Assembly (NCBI GenBank): GCA_030674475.1
Contig: JAUSCZ010000004.1
Location: forward strand, 1 to 54,523
Reading direction: 5' to 3'
DNA: 54,523 nucleotides
DNA from: Candidatus Omnitrophota bacterium
Lineage (GTDB): Bacteria; Omnitrophota; Gorgyraeia; Gygaellales; UBA12090
Position 1 is the first letter of the stretch, and each line of letters begins with the position of its first letter. The notes beneath the pieces were generated by a model. The model ran no database searches, was not told the DNA's origin, and saw only the letters and a list, made by a program, of their open reading frames with translations. This document shows positions 33,853 through 42,824 of the stretch, piece after piece. Both the position numbers and the translations under genes were made by a program.

Positions 33853-35415
33853 TTAGTGTTTAAAGTGCCTGATTCCGGTAAAAACCATAGCGATATGGTG
33901 TTGATCCGCGGTTTTTATAATTTGCTCGTCGGCAATTGAGCCGCCGGGCTGGATTATGGCCTTAATGTGGTATTTCGCGGCCAACTGCACCGCGTCTTCT
34001 TTAGGAAAGAAGGCATCCGAAGCCAGCACTGAACCGGGAGTATGTTTATCCGCTTTCTTAGTGGCGATAAACACCGAATCCACCCGGGACATCTGTCCCG
34101 CTCCTACGCCCACCGTCTTGGTCCCTTTGGCCAGAATTATGGCATTGGATTTGGTATGCTTGGCTATCTTCCAGGCAAAGACCAGCGATTCCATTTCCTT
34201 CTTGGCGGGTTTTTGTTTAGTAACTACTTTTAGATTCTTTTCATCCAAAGTCAAGATATCCTCATCTTGAACCAAGGCCCCGCCCCAAACCCTTTTAACA
34301 TCCAATTGCTTAGAGCCTTCCTTTAGCTGAGGAAGTTCCAGGAGCCTTAAGTTCTTTTTGTCTTTTAACATACCCAAGGCCTCCAGGCTGAACTTAGGGG
34401 AAATCACACACTCTAAAAATCCACTTTTAGCAATCAGCTTGGCCAGCGCTAAATCCACATCCCGATTTATAGCCACAATCCCGCCGAAGGCCGAAAGACG
34501 GTCGCAGGACCAGGCCTGTTTATAGGCCTTAAGGATGTCCGCGTTTTGGGCGGCCCCGCAGGGATTATTATGCTTGATAAACACCACCGCCGGATTACTA
34601 AACTCCTTGACGATGTTAACCGCGGAATTTAAATCCAGGATATTATTAAAAGAAAGCTCCTTACCTGCGAGTTGTTTCATTGCCGCCAGGCCATTTGTTT
34701 CATTCCCATCGCGGTAAAACGCGGCTTTCTGGTGCGGATTCTCACCATAACGCAAATCCTGTACCTTGACAAAATTAAGACTCACACAATGAGGAAAATC
34801 ATTCGCCGCGCTTTCTTTTTCTAAAATATGGGCCTTTAGATAACGGTGTATCGCCACGTCATAATGGCTGGTCTCTTTAAATACCTCTATGCCTAATTCC
34901 TGAAGCGTCTTTTCCGAAAGGCCTCCCTGATTTTCTCTTAATTCTGCCGCGATTGAAGAATAGTGGCTCGTATTACAGACCACGGCAACCGAGCGGTGGT
35001 TCTTGGCTGCTGAACGCAGCATACTCGGGCCGCCGATATCAATATTTTCAATTACTTCCTCTATGGAAACCCCTGGCTTTTGGGTTGTTTTTTCAAAAGG
35101 GTATAAATTAACCACCACCATATCAATCAGGCCGATAGTATGCTCTTTTAAGCTTTCCATATGTTTAGGATTATCGCGCAAAGCCAGGAGTCCGCCGTGT
35201 ATCTTGGGATGCAGGGTTTTTACCCTGCCGTCCAGCATTTCCGGAAAACCGGTATAATCGGAAACCTCAATTACCGGTATTTTTGCCTCCCGTAACGCCT
35301 TTGCAGTGCCGCCGGTAGACAAAATCTCAATCCCGAATTTCCGTAATTCCAGAGCGAAATCCACAATTCCGGTTTTATCCGAAACACTGATCAGCGCCCG
35401 TTTTATTTTTATCAT
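33853..35415 (-). CDS. purH: Bifunctional AICAR transformylase / IMP cyclohydrolase
   Basis: The 520-residue protein is full length. The N-terminal IMP cyclohydrolase part is MGS-like (SDKTGIVDFALELRKFGIEILSTGGTAKAL). The C-terminal AICAR transformylase part has RYGENPHQKAAFYRD and the catalytic KHNNPCGAA. It catalyses the last two steps of purine synthesis using 10-formyl-tetrahydrofolate. Confidence 0.97.
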   Translation of the reverse strand: MIKIKRALISVSDKTGIVDFALELRKFGIEILSTGGTAKALREAKIPVIEVSDYTGFPEMLDGRVKTLHPKIHGGLLALRDNPKHMESLKEHTIGLIDMVVVNLYPFEKTTQKPGVSIEEVIENIDIGGPSMLRSAAKNHRSVAVVCNTSHYSSIAAELRENQGGLSEKTLQELGIEVFKETSHYDVAIHRYLKAHILEKESAANDFPHCVSLNFVKVQDLRYGENPHQKAAFYRDGNETNGLAAMKQLAGKELSFNNILDLNSAVNIVKEFSNPAVVFIKHNNPCGAAQNADILKAYKQAWSCDRLSAFGGIVAINRDVDLALAKLIAKSGFLECVISPKFSLEALGMLKDKKNLRLLELPQLKEGSKQLDVKRVWGGALVQDEDILTLDEKNLKVVTKQKPAKKEMESLVFAWKIAKHTKSNAIILAKGTKTVGVGAGQMSRVDSVFIATKKADKHTPGSVLASDAFFPKEDAVQLAAKYHIKAIIQPGGSIADEQIIKTADQHHIAMVFTGIRHFKH

Positions 35416-35471
35416 AACTCTTTACTCCTTCATAAACTAATAATCTTAGCTCTTAATTCTTAGTTCTGCTT

Positions 35472-36164
35472 TTATGTCCTCACATTCAAAAGGTCGGCGT
35501 CCTTCATTACATACTCTTTTCCTTCAAGATGCATATATTGTTTGGCTTGGGTTAAGCCTCCGGCCTTAACCACATCGTCATAGCTGATAATCTCAGCCTT
35601 AATAAATTTCTGCTGAATAGCCGAATGTATGGCCCCGGCCGCGTCATAGGCGGTAGCTCCTTTTTTAATCGGCCAGGCCTTAAGCTCCTTATCTTTGGCT
35701 CCGGTAATAAAACAAATCATCCCAAAGGAGTAATAACTCTCAAACATTATATCCGGGTAACTTTTTCCCTGGCTTTTATCCGCGAAATATATCGGCTTAA
35801 GGCTGGCAAGATTAGAATTAAGCAGATTTTTTCTTTCTTCATCGCTGAAACTTTCTTCATAAAGGCAGTTGTTTTTTTCCAGAATCTCTTTTGCCCGCAG
35901 TAAAAGCTTGCTATCCTCGCCTTCCCGAAGGCGCTCCAGGCGGCCTTCCACAATCTCCAAATCATTAATAACTAGGTCCAGCTTGGAACCTTTCTCGCAT
36001 ATTATCGCGTCGGCATCTTTAAAACTTCCGGCATCCAAAAAATCTATTGACAGATAAGTGGTCTTAGCTGGCTTAATCAACGGCTCCAGGCTTGTAAGTC
36101 TTTGGTCAACAATTGGTTTCTTACCTAAAGGAAAATCCTCTAAGCCTAATACGGCAATTTTCAT
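35472..36164 (-). CDS. YchF/OLA1 C-terminal (TGS) domain protein lacking the GTPase domain
   Basis: The 230-residue C-terminal half (AWPIKKGATAYDAAGAIHSAIQQKFIKAEIISYDDVVKAGG...LEGKEYVMKDADLLNVRT) clearly follows the C-terminal domain of YchF/Ola1. In that protein it sits after a P-loop GTPase and coiled coil. Here the N-terminal 95 residues have no G1-G4 motifs. Residues ~65-125 look like the helical part of YchF (LVINDLEIVEGRLERL). The function is unknown; it perhaps binds ribosomes or a nucleotide without hydrolysis. Its ATG overlaps the stop of the MFS gene by 4 nt. Confidence 0.8.
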   Translation of the reverse strand: MKIAVLGLEDFPLGKKPIVDQRLTSLEPLIKPAKTTYLSIDFLDAGSFKDADAIICEKGSKLDLVINDLEIVEGRLERLREGEDSKLLLRAKEILEKNNCLYEESFSDEERKNLLNSNLASLKPIYFADKSQGKSYPDIMFESYYSFGMICFITGAKDKELKAWPIKKGATAYDAAGAIHSAIQQKFIKAEIISYDDVVKAGGLTQAKQYMHLEGKEYVMKDADLLNVRT

Positions 36165-37330
36165 TTGGTCTCCTTAATAAATATTAAGATACACATTGAT
36201 AATATGGTTAAAACAAAAGAAAGATAAAATGGCGCGGCCAGGCCAACCTTATCCCACAGCAGGCCGGCAATAAGCGATGCCGGCAGGGCGCAGAGGCCAA
36301 TGGCCATCTGAAAGCCGCCTAAGATACTGGCCTTGTATTCCGAGGGGGCAAGTTCGGACACCAGGGTCTTCTGGACCGGGTCCAGGGCGGCCTTATGCAA
36401 TCCGTATAACACAAAACCACCAATAACGCTAAGATAACCGCGGAATAAAATAAAACCTAAGGCTGCCAAGGCCCAAAAAGCATAGGCCAAAAACAAAACC
36501 GGCTTTCGACCTATTTTATCCGAAAGCTGGCCAAAAGGCAAAGAAAAAGCCGCCGCGACCAAGGTAAACAGCAAATATAACACCGGAATAAAACCAACCT
36601 TAAATCCACATTCCTTAGCATACACCAGCAAAAAGGAATAACTAAACGCTCCCAGGGCAAAGACGGAACTTAAAAAAAGGAATAATTTAAAATTATTGTC
36701 TAAATGCTTGAAGGAAATCCCTTTGTAAACCTGGATATTTTCGGCCTTTCTTTCCTTGATCCGGGAAAAAATCAAAAATGAACTGACTAACGAAGGAATT
36801 GCCGCCAGCAAAAATAAATTCCTATACCCCAGCAGATTAAGGAAAAGGATGCTGATAACTATGCCGCAGACCGCCCCCAGATTATCCATGGCCCTTAACA
36901 AGCCGAAATTCCTTCCCCGGTTTTCGGCGGTAGAGATATCGGCGATAATGGCATCCCGGGGGGCGCCGCGGATTTTCCCAGCCCGGTCTAAAACCTTAAA
37001 CACCGCCAGATGCGCGCCAGACGTAGACAGGCTATAGCCTATTCTGGATAATCCTCCGCACAAATAGCCAACCCAAACAAAGACCTTTCTCTTTTTTATC
37101 CGATCCGAGACATATCCTGAAACCGCCTGGGATATTGAAACAATAGCCTCGCCTAATCCGTCAATAAGGCCCAGCACCGCCATATTAGCCCCCAAAACCG
37201 AGGTAACAAATAACGGCCAGATAGGATAAATAATATCCGAGCCTAAATCATTAAGAAATGAGCCCCAGGCAAATATCCGGATTGTTTTTTTTGCCTGCCT
37301 GCCGGTAGGCAGGGATTCGTTTTGTTCCAT
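36161..37330 (-). CDS. MFS transporter
   Basis: The 389-residue protein has 12 predicted TM segments and MFS loop motifs (SGYVSDRIKKRK after TM2, GQLSDKIGRKPV in the middle loop). It belongs to the drug/metabolite exporter-like group. The N-terminal SLPTGRQA is encoded by a small mobile palindrome (37291-37316), so the native N-terminus is only approximate. It is downstream of kamA and the two ATP-grasp genes and could export their product (inference). Confidence 0.88.
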   Translation of the reverse strand: MEQNESLPTGRQAKKTIRIFAWGSFLNDLGSDIIYPIWPLFVTSVLGANMAVLGLIDGLGEAIVSISQAVSGYVSDRIKKRKVFVWVGYLCGGLSRIGYSLSTSGAHLAVFKVLDRAGKIRGAPRDAIIADISTAENRGRNFGLLRAMDNLGAVCGIVISILFLNLLGYRNLFLLAAIPSLVSSFLIFSRIKERKAENIQVYKGISFKHLDNNFKLFLFLSSVFALGAFSYSFLLVYAKECGFKVGFIPVLYLLFTLVAAAFSLPFGQLSDKIGRKPVLFLAYAFWALAALGFILFRGYLSVIGGFVLYGLHKAALDPVQKTLVSELAPSEYKASILGGFQMAIGLCALPASLIAGLLWDKVGLAAPFYLSFVLTILSMCILIFIKETK

Positions 37331-37346
37331 AGTTACATAGTTAAAA

Positions 37347-37441
37347 TCAGGGCCACCCTGCCCAAAGGCGGTGTGGCCCTGAGGTCCACCCCATTAGAAA
37401 CATCTTATTGCTTGCCGATTTTTCTACAGTTTCTAACGGGG
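37347..37441. repeat. Two inverted repeats between kamA and the MFS gene
   Basis: TCAGGGCCAC/GTGGCCCTGA (about 37347-37382) and CCCCATTAGAAAC/GTTTCTAACGGGG (37389-37441, one mismatch). They could fold in the kamA 3' region. No T-run makes either a clear terminator. Confidence 0.5.
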
Positions 37442-37463
37442 TCCACTTATTCTACCAGAAATC

Positions 37464-38615
37464 TTACTCTATGTAAGTATAAATCTTTCCCCGGTAATTA
37501 CGCAGGACATACTTTCCTTTGGCCTGGGAAAGCATATAATTCGGCGACACCGGAATCTTTCCCCCTCCGCCGGGCCCGTCAATCACATAAGTAGGAACGG
37601 CGTATCCGGAGGTATGCCCCCGCATCTTTTCAATAATGTTTATTCCCGCGGCTACGGGGGTGCGAAAATGCGCCGTGCCTTTCACGGGATCACACTGGTA
37701 GATATAATATGGCCTCACCCTTATCTCCAGCAACTCGTGCATCAGCCGGCGCATCACATAAGGCTTATCGTTTATACCCCTTAAAAGCACAGTCTGACTG
37801 CCTAAAGGAAACCCGTTATCCGAAAGCATATCGCAGGCCAGCTTAGTGCGTTTATTTATCTCCTTGGGATGGTTAAAATGGATACTCAGCCAGATAGGCG
37901 AGTATTTCTTAAGCATCTTAATAAACTTCTCATTTATCCTCTGGGGAAGGCTCACCGGGATACGGGTTCCAATACGCAAGAATTCCACATGCGAAATAGA
38001 ACGCAGATTCTTTAAGATTTCCTCCAGATTATCATCCTCAAGCATAAAGGGATCACCGCCGGAAATAAGCACATCGCGGATCTTCCGGTTAGCCCGGATA
38101 TATTCAAAGGCCTGTTCAAACTTGGAAGGCGCGGCGGTGGCGGAGTGGTCTCCGACCAGGCGGCGGCGGGTGCAGTGGCGGCAGTAAGCGGCACAGGACT
38201 CAGTGGCTAAAAATAAAACCCGGTCCGGATAGCGGTGCACCAGGCCGGGCACAGGAGAATCCCGGTCCTCAGCGCAAGGATCCGACATCTCATGCGGGCT
38301 GGTCTGAAATTCAGCGGCCAAAGCCACAAATTGCCGGCGCACCGGGCAATTCGGGTCATTGGGATCCATCAGGGTGGCCAAATGCGGGGTAATCGCCAAA
38401 CCTAATTTTCCACTAGCCTTACGGATACCCATCTCCTCCTCTTTGGTCAGATTGATAACCTTAGCCAGGGCCTCTTTAGAACGAATCCGGTTTTTCATCT
38501 GCCAATGCCAATCCTCCCAATCCAGAGGATTCACATCCTTAAATAGTTCAATATCATGATAATCAATTCCGGTTCTGCGGGATAATTGGTTGGCAGGTAA
38601 AAATGGCAGAGCCAA
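37464..38615 (-). CDS. kamA: Lysine 2,3-aminomutase
   Basis: The 383-residue protein has the radical SAM cluster motif CAAYCRHCTRRRLVG (CxxxCxxC) and the family sequences GGDPFMLEDD and RIGTRIPVSLPQRI. The C-terminal PLP/metal region has PVAAGINIIEKMRGHTSGYAVPTYVIDGPGGGGK. It converts L-lysine to L-beta-lysine. It lies 35 nt after two D-Ala-D-Ala-ligase-like genes. EpmB is a related alternative, but length and the C-terminal region favour KamA. Confidence 0.9.
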   Translation of the reverse strand: MALPFLPANQLSRRTGIDYHDIELFKDVNPLDWEDWHWQMKNRIRSKEALAKVINLTKEEEMGIRKASGKLGLAITPHLATLMDPNDPNCPVRRQFVALAAEFQTSPHEMSDPCAEDRDSPVPGLVHRYPDRVLFLATESCAAYCRHCTRRRLVGDHSATAAPSKFEQAFEYIRANRKIRDVLISGGDPFMLEDDNLEEILKNLRSISHVEFLRIGTRIPVSLPQRINEKFIKMLKKYSPIWLSIHFNHPKEINKRTKLACDMLSDNGFPLGSQTVLLRGINDKPYVMRRLMHELLEIRVRPYYIYQCDPVKGTAHFRTPVAAGINIIEKMRGHTSGYAVPTYVIDGPGGGGKIPVSPNYMLSQAKGKYVLRNYRGKIYTYIE

Positions 38616-38650
38616 CTGACTTCTTAACCTCTCAATTAAAATTGTATTGT

Positions 38651-39706
38651 TCAGCTTAGGCCTCCTGTTCTTGAGTTAGCATATACCCGCTCAGTATACG
38701 GATGCATACCGTATCTTCGCGCCGCGTTGTCTATTATAAATTTGACCAAATCCTTATATTCTATTCCCTGGGCCCGGCTGATTTTGGGAAAATTTGATTC
38801 CTTGGGGTCAAGTCCGGGCAAAGGATTAACCTCTAATACATAAGGAATATTGTCCTGGCTTAGGCGAATATCCACCCGGGAGATATCAAAACAGCCCAGC
38901 GCCCGATGGGCCTTTAAGGCTGTTTCTTTTACCTTATCCGCGACCTCGTCCGGGAGCCGGGCCGGACAATAGAAAACCGGGGCCAGCCCCAACTCTTCAT
39001 TGCCTTGAAATTCTTTTACCTTCCAGGAATAAAAATACTCCCCGCTTTTTTTACAGGTTGAGAAATCAATCTCTAATATCGGAAGCACCTGAGTTTTACC
39101 GTTCTCTAATATGCCAACCGTGAGTTCCTTGCCTTCAATAAACTCCTCAACCAACGCCTCCTGCCGATAGCCGGATAAGACATCACCTATCTGCCGATAA
39201 AGATCGCCTTCATTACGCACCACACTGGAAACACTAATACCTTTGCCCGAACCTTCATAATTCGGCTTGACTATTAAGGGAAATCTTAAGTCCGGGTCCA
39301 GCTTTGGATTCGGCGAATTGTCAAATATCTGGAATTTAGGGGTAGGGATGCCTTCGCATTTAAATATCTTCTTGGCCATCGCCTTATTCAGAGCCAGAGC
39401 CAGAGATAGAAAATTGGAGCCGGTATAGGGTATATTAAGATAATCTAACAGGGCGGGAACCTCAGATTCCCTAAAACGTGAACCGGAACCTTCGGCGATA
39501 TTGAAGACTAAGTCAACCGGGTTATTCTGGAAGAAGTTGATTAAATTCCGGCTTTCGTTGGCCTCAACAATAACTACTTCATAGCCCAGGCTTTTGATGG
39601 CTGAAGCAATGCTCAGGACCGTCTCCTCGGAGTCAAACTCGGAGAAATGGTCGGGAGGTTTATCGGAATCTTTCTTTTTGACGCTGCAACACAGCGCTAT
39701 CTTCAT
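38651..39706 (-). CDS. D-alanine-D-alanine ligase-like ATP-grasp protein (second copy)
   Basis: The 351-residue protein has the pre-ATP-grasp motif FNIAEGSGSRFRESEVPALLDYLNIPYTGS, the ATP-grasp core (FPLIVKPNYEGSGKGIS, EEFIEGKELTVGIL), and the Mg-binding RVDIRLSQDNIPYVLEVNPLPGL. The GEDG of true Ddl is replaced by a FNIAEG...RES pattern, shared with the adjacent copy. It probably joins two amino acids with ATP, but the substrate need not be D-Ala. It is separated from its sister gene by 5 nt. Confidence 0.85.
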   Translation of the reverse strand: MKIALCCSVKKKDSDKPPDHFSEFDSEETVLSIASAIKSLGYEVVIVEANESRNLINFFQNNPVDLVFNIAEGSGSRFRESEVPALLDYLNIPYTGSNFLSLALALNKAMAKKIFKCEGIPTPKFQIFDNSPNPKLDPDLRFPLIVKPNYEGSGKGISVSSVVRNEGDLYRQIGDVLSGYRQEALVEEFIEGKELTVGILENGKTQVLPILEIDFSTCKKSGEYFYSWKVKEFQGNEELGLAPVFYCPARLPDEVADKVKETALKAHRALGCFDISRVDIRLSQDNIPYVLEVNPLPGLDPKESNFPKISRAQGIEYKDLVKFIIDNAARRYGMHPYTERVYANSRTGGLS

Positions 39707-39711
39707 CTGTT

Positions 39712-40707
39712 TTAGTTTAATCCGTATCTTAAAAAGGCCGCGTCCAACATGCGGCTAATCATCGTAGAATAAGAAACCTTTAAATAATCAGCCAGACACA
39801 TAAAAACATCTTCTCCGGATAAGCTGGGCAAAGGATTTATCTCTAAGACATAGGGATTATTATCCTCATCCACTCGGAAATCCACCCGGCCAAAATCCCG
39901 ACAATCTATGGCCTTATAAGTCCGTAAAGCCAAATCCATAAGCTTATCCTTTAAAGATTTATCCAGTTTATCCTGGCAGACATATTCCAAGCGGCCGGAA
40001 TGTATCCGGGCAAAGGTATAAAACTTATCCCCCAGCTTTAATTTTCCGTCTATCTTTATCTGCACCGGAGGAAACACCTCCGGCTGGTTATTTCCGATAA
40101 TAGCCACGGTATATTCGCTTCCCGAAATAAATTCCTCAACCAGTGCTGACTGTTTGTAAGTTTTGACGATATACTCAACCTGTTCTTTTAACTGTTCCAA
40201 ATTCTCTACCCGGGACTTCTCGCTTAAGCCCTTAGACGAGCCCTCATAGCGCGGCTTGACAATCAGGGGAAATTTAACATTCTTAAGCTTAAGCAGATTA
40301 TCGTCCGGATCATCGGTCTCGAAAAATTTAGGGGTGGGGATTCCGTCGGAAATAAGGATTTTCTTGGCCATCACCTTATCTAAGCTTAAACCCAGGGTCA
40401 GGCCGTCGGAGCCGACAAAAGGTATATTCATCATCTCTAAGATTATCGGCACCTGGGACTCCCGGTTTCTTCCAAAAAGCCCCTCGGATATGTTAAAAAC
40501 AATATCCACCTTCAGGCTGCCCATCTTCTTCAGCAGGTTTTCCACATTGCCGATTCTTACTATCTTATGCCCTAAAGACTCAATTGCCTTAGAAATCAGA
40601 TCAATAGTGAGCGGATGGTCAAACTCGGCGTTGGCGTCCGGCGGATCGCTGTCCTTAAAAATATACTCGGTCTTTAAATCGTAGGCCAGGCCTATCGTCT
40701 TTCCCAT
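39712..40707 (-). CDS. D-alanine-D-alanine ligase-like ATP-grasp protein (first copy)
   Basis: The 331-residue protein has the same order of motifs as the next gene: FNISEGLFGRNRESQVPIILEMMNIPFVGSDG, FPLIVKPRYEGSSKGLS, EEFISGSEYTVAII, RVDFRVDEDNNPYVLEINPLPSL. The two copies are diverged, so they probably have different substrates. It is first in a run leading to kamA and an MFS exporter. A terminator-like hairpin lies about 25 nt upstream of its ATG. Confidence 0.85.
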   Translation of the reverse strand: MGKTIGLAYDLKTEYIFKDSDPPDANAEFDHPLTIDLISKAIESLGHKIVRIGNVENLLKKMGSLKVDIVFNISEGLFGRNRESQVPIILEMMNIPFVGSDGLTLGLSLDKVMAKKILISDGIPTPKFFETDDPDDNLLKLKNVKFPLIVKPRYEGSSKGLSEKSRVENLEQLKEQVEYIVKTYKQSALVEEFISGSEYTVAIIGNNQPEVFPPVQIKIDGKLKLGDKFYTFARIHSGRLEYVCQDKLDKSLKDKLMDLALRTYKAIDCRDFGRVDFRVDEDNNPYVLEINPLPSLSGEDVFMCLADYLKVSYSTMISRMLDAAFLRYGLN

Positions 40708-40730
40708 ATCTTTCTAAAAATTAAACACAC

Positions 40731-40766
40731 AATAAAAAAGAGACACTTAATTTCTTTGTGTCTCTT
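40731..40766 (-). terminator. Terminator-like hairpin in front of the ATP-grasp genes
   Basis: On the minus strand, AAGAGACAC...GTGTCTCTT followed by TTTTTATTG. It is only ~25 nt upstream of the ATG. It either ends sulP transcription or attenuates a transcript from a promoter near 40849-40877. Confidence 0.7.
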
Positions 40767-40848
40767 AAAGCGTATACCCGGTTTTAAAACTTCATTTTCC
40801 TCTGATTGGCGATTATTTATTTTAACTACCTATTGTGTTGTTATGCTT

Positions 40849-40877
40849 TTTTTATCACAATATATCCGCATTGTCAA
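40849..40877 (-). promoter_or_regulatory. Possible promoter upstream of the ATP-grasp/kamA run
   Basis: TTGACA with a 17-nt spacer and a weak -10 (TAAAAA) on the minus strand. It would give a ~135-nt leader containing the hairpin at 40731-40766. Confidence 0.35.
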
Positions 40878-40881
40878 GTAA

Positions 40882-41160
40882 AATCTGCCTCTGGCGCTTA
40901 GATTTTACTTGATTCTGAGCTATGCGAAGAATCTTAAAAAGAGAATCTGCCTCTGGCGCTTAGATTTTACTTGATTCTGAGCTATGCGAAGAATCTTAAA
41001 AAGAGAATCTGCCTCTTGAGCGCTAAAGATTTTACTTGATTCTGAGCTCTGCGAAGAATCTTAAAAGAGAATCTGCCTCTTGAGCGCTAAAGATTTTACT
41101 TGCCTGCCGGCAGGCAGGATTCTGAGCTCTGCGAAGAATCTTAAGAAATAATCTGCCTCG
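40882..41160. repeat. Tandem repeat of ~62 bp (4 copies plus the sulP 3' end)
   Basis: Units start at 40882, 40944, 41006, 41070 and (partial) 41150, each beginning AATCTGCCTC. Spacings are 62, 62, 64 and 80 bp; the last is longer because it contains a GCCTGCCGGCAGGC palindrome. Each unit contains two small hairpins (GATTCT...AGAATC and AAATCT...AGATTT). The outermost unit merges into the last codons of sulP, so the array seems to have grown from the gene end. It accounts for most of the 40708-41140 gap. Confidence 0.9.
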
Positions 41161-42802
41161 CCTTACTCAGAGCTTCGGAGAGTTCGGGAATAATCCGGTC
41201 TTCGGGCAGGAATTTAACGATGGCGCTGTTTTTTATTACTGCCAGCGGTTGGCTCTGAACCCCACAGAGGATAATCTTAACCTTTTCCCGGCTAAAAGTC
41301 CTGAGCGCGTCTTCTAGGGCGTTTAACCCTGAGGCGTCCATTACCGGCACATGGCGCATCAGAATAATCAACGCTTGAGGATACCGCTTAAGCTGGCCGA
41401 GCGCGTTTTTAAAGGTATCCACCGCCCCAAAGAAAAAAGGGCCGGTGATTTCATAAATCTCTACTCCGAGAGGGATGCTTTCTTCGCCAAAGGCTTTTTG
41501 GTCTTCCGGGTTTTCTTCATCGGATAAAGAACCGTTCAGGACATTCACCTGAGTTACCTCGGTCATTCTTCTTACAAAAAGAAGCGCGGACAAAACCACC
41601 CCCACCTCAATAGCCACGGTTAAATCAACTAAAATAGTAAGAAGAAATGTAGCCAGCAGAATAAAAACATCGCTCTTAGAAGTGCGCAGTATTTTCATAA
41701 ACAGATGCCATTCGCTCATATTATACGCCACCACCACCAGAATCCCGGCCAAAGTTGCCATAGGGATAAGCGAAGCCAGCGGCCCCAGAAAGACAAAAAG
41801 GATACATACGGTTACCGCGTGAATAATTCCGGAGATAGGCGTCTTGCCGCCGTTTTTGATATTGGTCGCGGTCCGGGCTATGGCCCCGGTGGCCGGGATG
41901 CCTCCAAAAAGAGGCGAGGCAATATTAGCTATGCCCTGGGCAACCAGCTCCATATTGCTGCGGTGGCGCCTGCCGGTCATCCCGTCGGCAACCACCGCGG
42001 AAAGAAGCGATTCGATTCCGGCCAAAAGGGCGATAGTAATTGCCGGTGAGGTTAAACTAAGAATAGTCTTCAGGTGAATCTCGGGGATTCTGGGCATAGG
42101 GATGTGATTAGGCACCACGCCAAAACGCAATCCAATGGTTTCTACCGGCAAATGAAATAACTTTACAATAAGAGTGGTAACAATAATGGCGATCAAGGGG
42201 CCGGGCAGTTTATCGGTAATCTTTCTCCACATTACTATAATAAGAATGGTCAAGATACCCAAACCAAAGGCATGGAGATTAAAAGAGGACAGATGGGTAA
42301 AATAACTCAGGCATTTTTCCAGAAAATGATTCGGTAATCCCGCGATATTCAGGCCGAAGAGATCTCGCACCTGAGTAACAAAAATAATTACCGCGATTCC
42401 GCTGGTAAAACCCACGGTTACCGGATAAGGGATAAATTTAATCGCGTCACCCAATCGGGCAAGGCCCATAATAATGAGTAGAACCCCGGCCATAATAGTC
42501 GCCAGGGCCAGGCCTTCGTAGCCGTACTTTTGGACTATACCAAAGACAATTACGATAAAAGCCCCGGTGGGACCGCCGATTTGAACCCGGCTTCCGCTAA
42601 AAATAGAAATCAAAAATCCGGCGATCACCGCGGTGATCAGCCCCTGCTCAGGCTTCACTCCCGAGGCAATGGCAAAGGCGATAGCCAAAGGAAAGGCCAC
42701 AATCCCCACGATAATTCCGGCCAGGGCATCCCGAAAAAACATTTTAAGGGTCAACCCTTCTTTTAATAAAGAAACAAATTTTGGCTCAAATGTCTTTTGC
42801 AT
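41141..42802 (-). CDS. SulP-family anion transporter with STAS domain
   Basis: The 553-residue protein has multiple TM helices with the SulP motifs GLITAVIAGFLISIFSGSRVQIGGPTGAFIVIV and GGIPATGAIARTATN. A C-terminal cytosolic STAS domain (~residues 440-545) contains MDASGLNALED. It transports sulfate, bicarbonate or other anions; the substrate cannot be read from sequence. Its stop codon lies in the first unit of the tandem repeat. Confidence 0.93.
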   Translation of the reverse strand: MQKTFEPKFVSLLKEGLTLKMFFRDALAGIIVGIVAFPLAIAFAIASGVKPEQGLITAVIAGFLISIFSGSRVQIGGPTGAFIVIVFGIVQKYGYEGLALATIMAGVLLIIMGLARLGDAIKFIPYPVTVGFTSGIAVIIFVTQVRDLFGLNIAGLPNHFLEKCLSYFTHLSSFNLHAFGLGILTILIIVMWRKITDKLPGPLIAIIVTTLIVKLFHLPVETIGLRFGVVPNHIPMPRIPEIHLKTILSLTSPAITIALLAGIESLLSAVVADGMTGRRHRSNMELVAQGIANIASPLFGGIPATGAIARTATNIKNGGKTPISGIIHAVTVCILFVFLGPLASLIPMATLAGILVVVAYNMSEWHLFMKILRTSKSDVFILLATFLLTILVDLTVAIEVGVVLSALLFVRRMTEVTQVNVLNGSLSDEENPEDQKAFGEESIPLGVEIYEITGPFFFGAVDTFKNALGQLKRYPQALIILMRHVPVMDASGLNALEDALRTFSREKVKIILCGVQSQPLAVIKNSAIVKFLPEDRIIPELSEALSKARQIIS

Positions 42803-42824
42803 ATATTTTCTCTATCAATAAAAT

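Noticed and set aside
40882-41160. CRISPR array
   Set aside because: Repeats are contiguous with no unique spacers and continue from the end of sulP.
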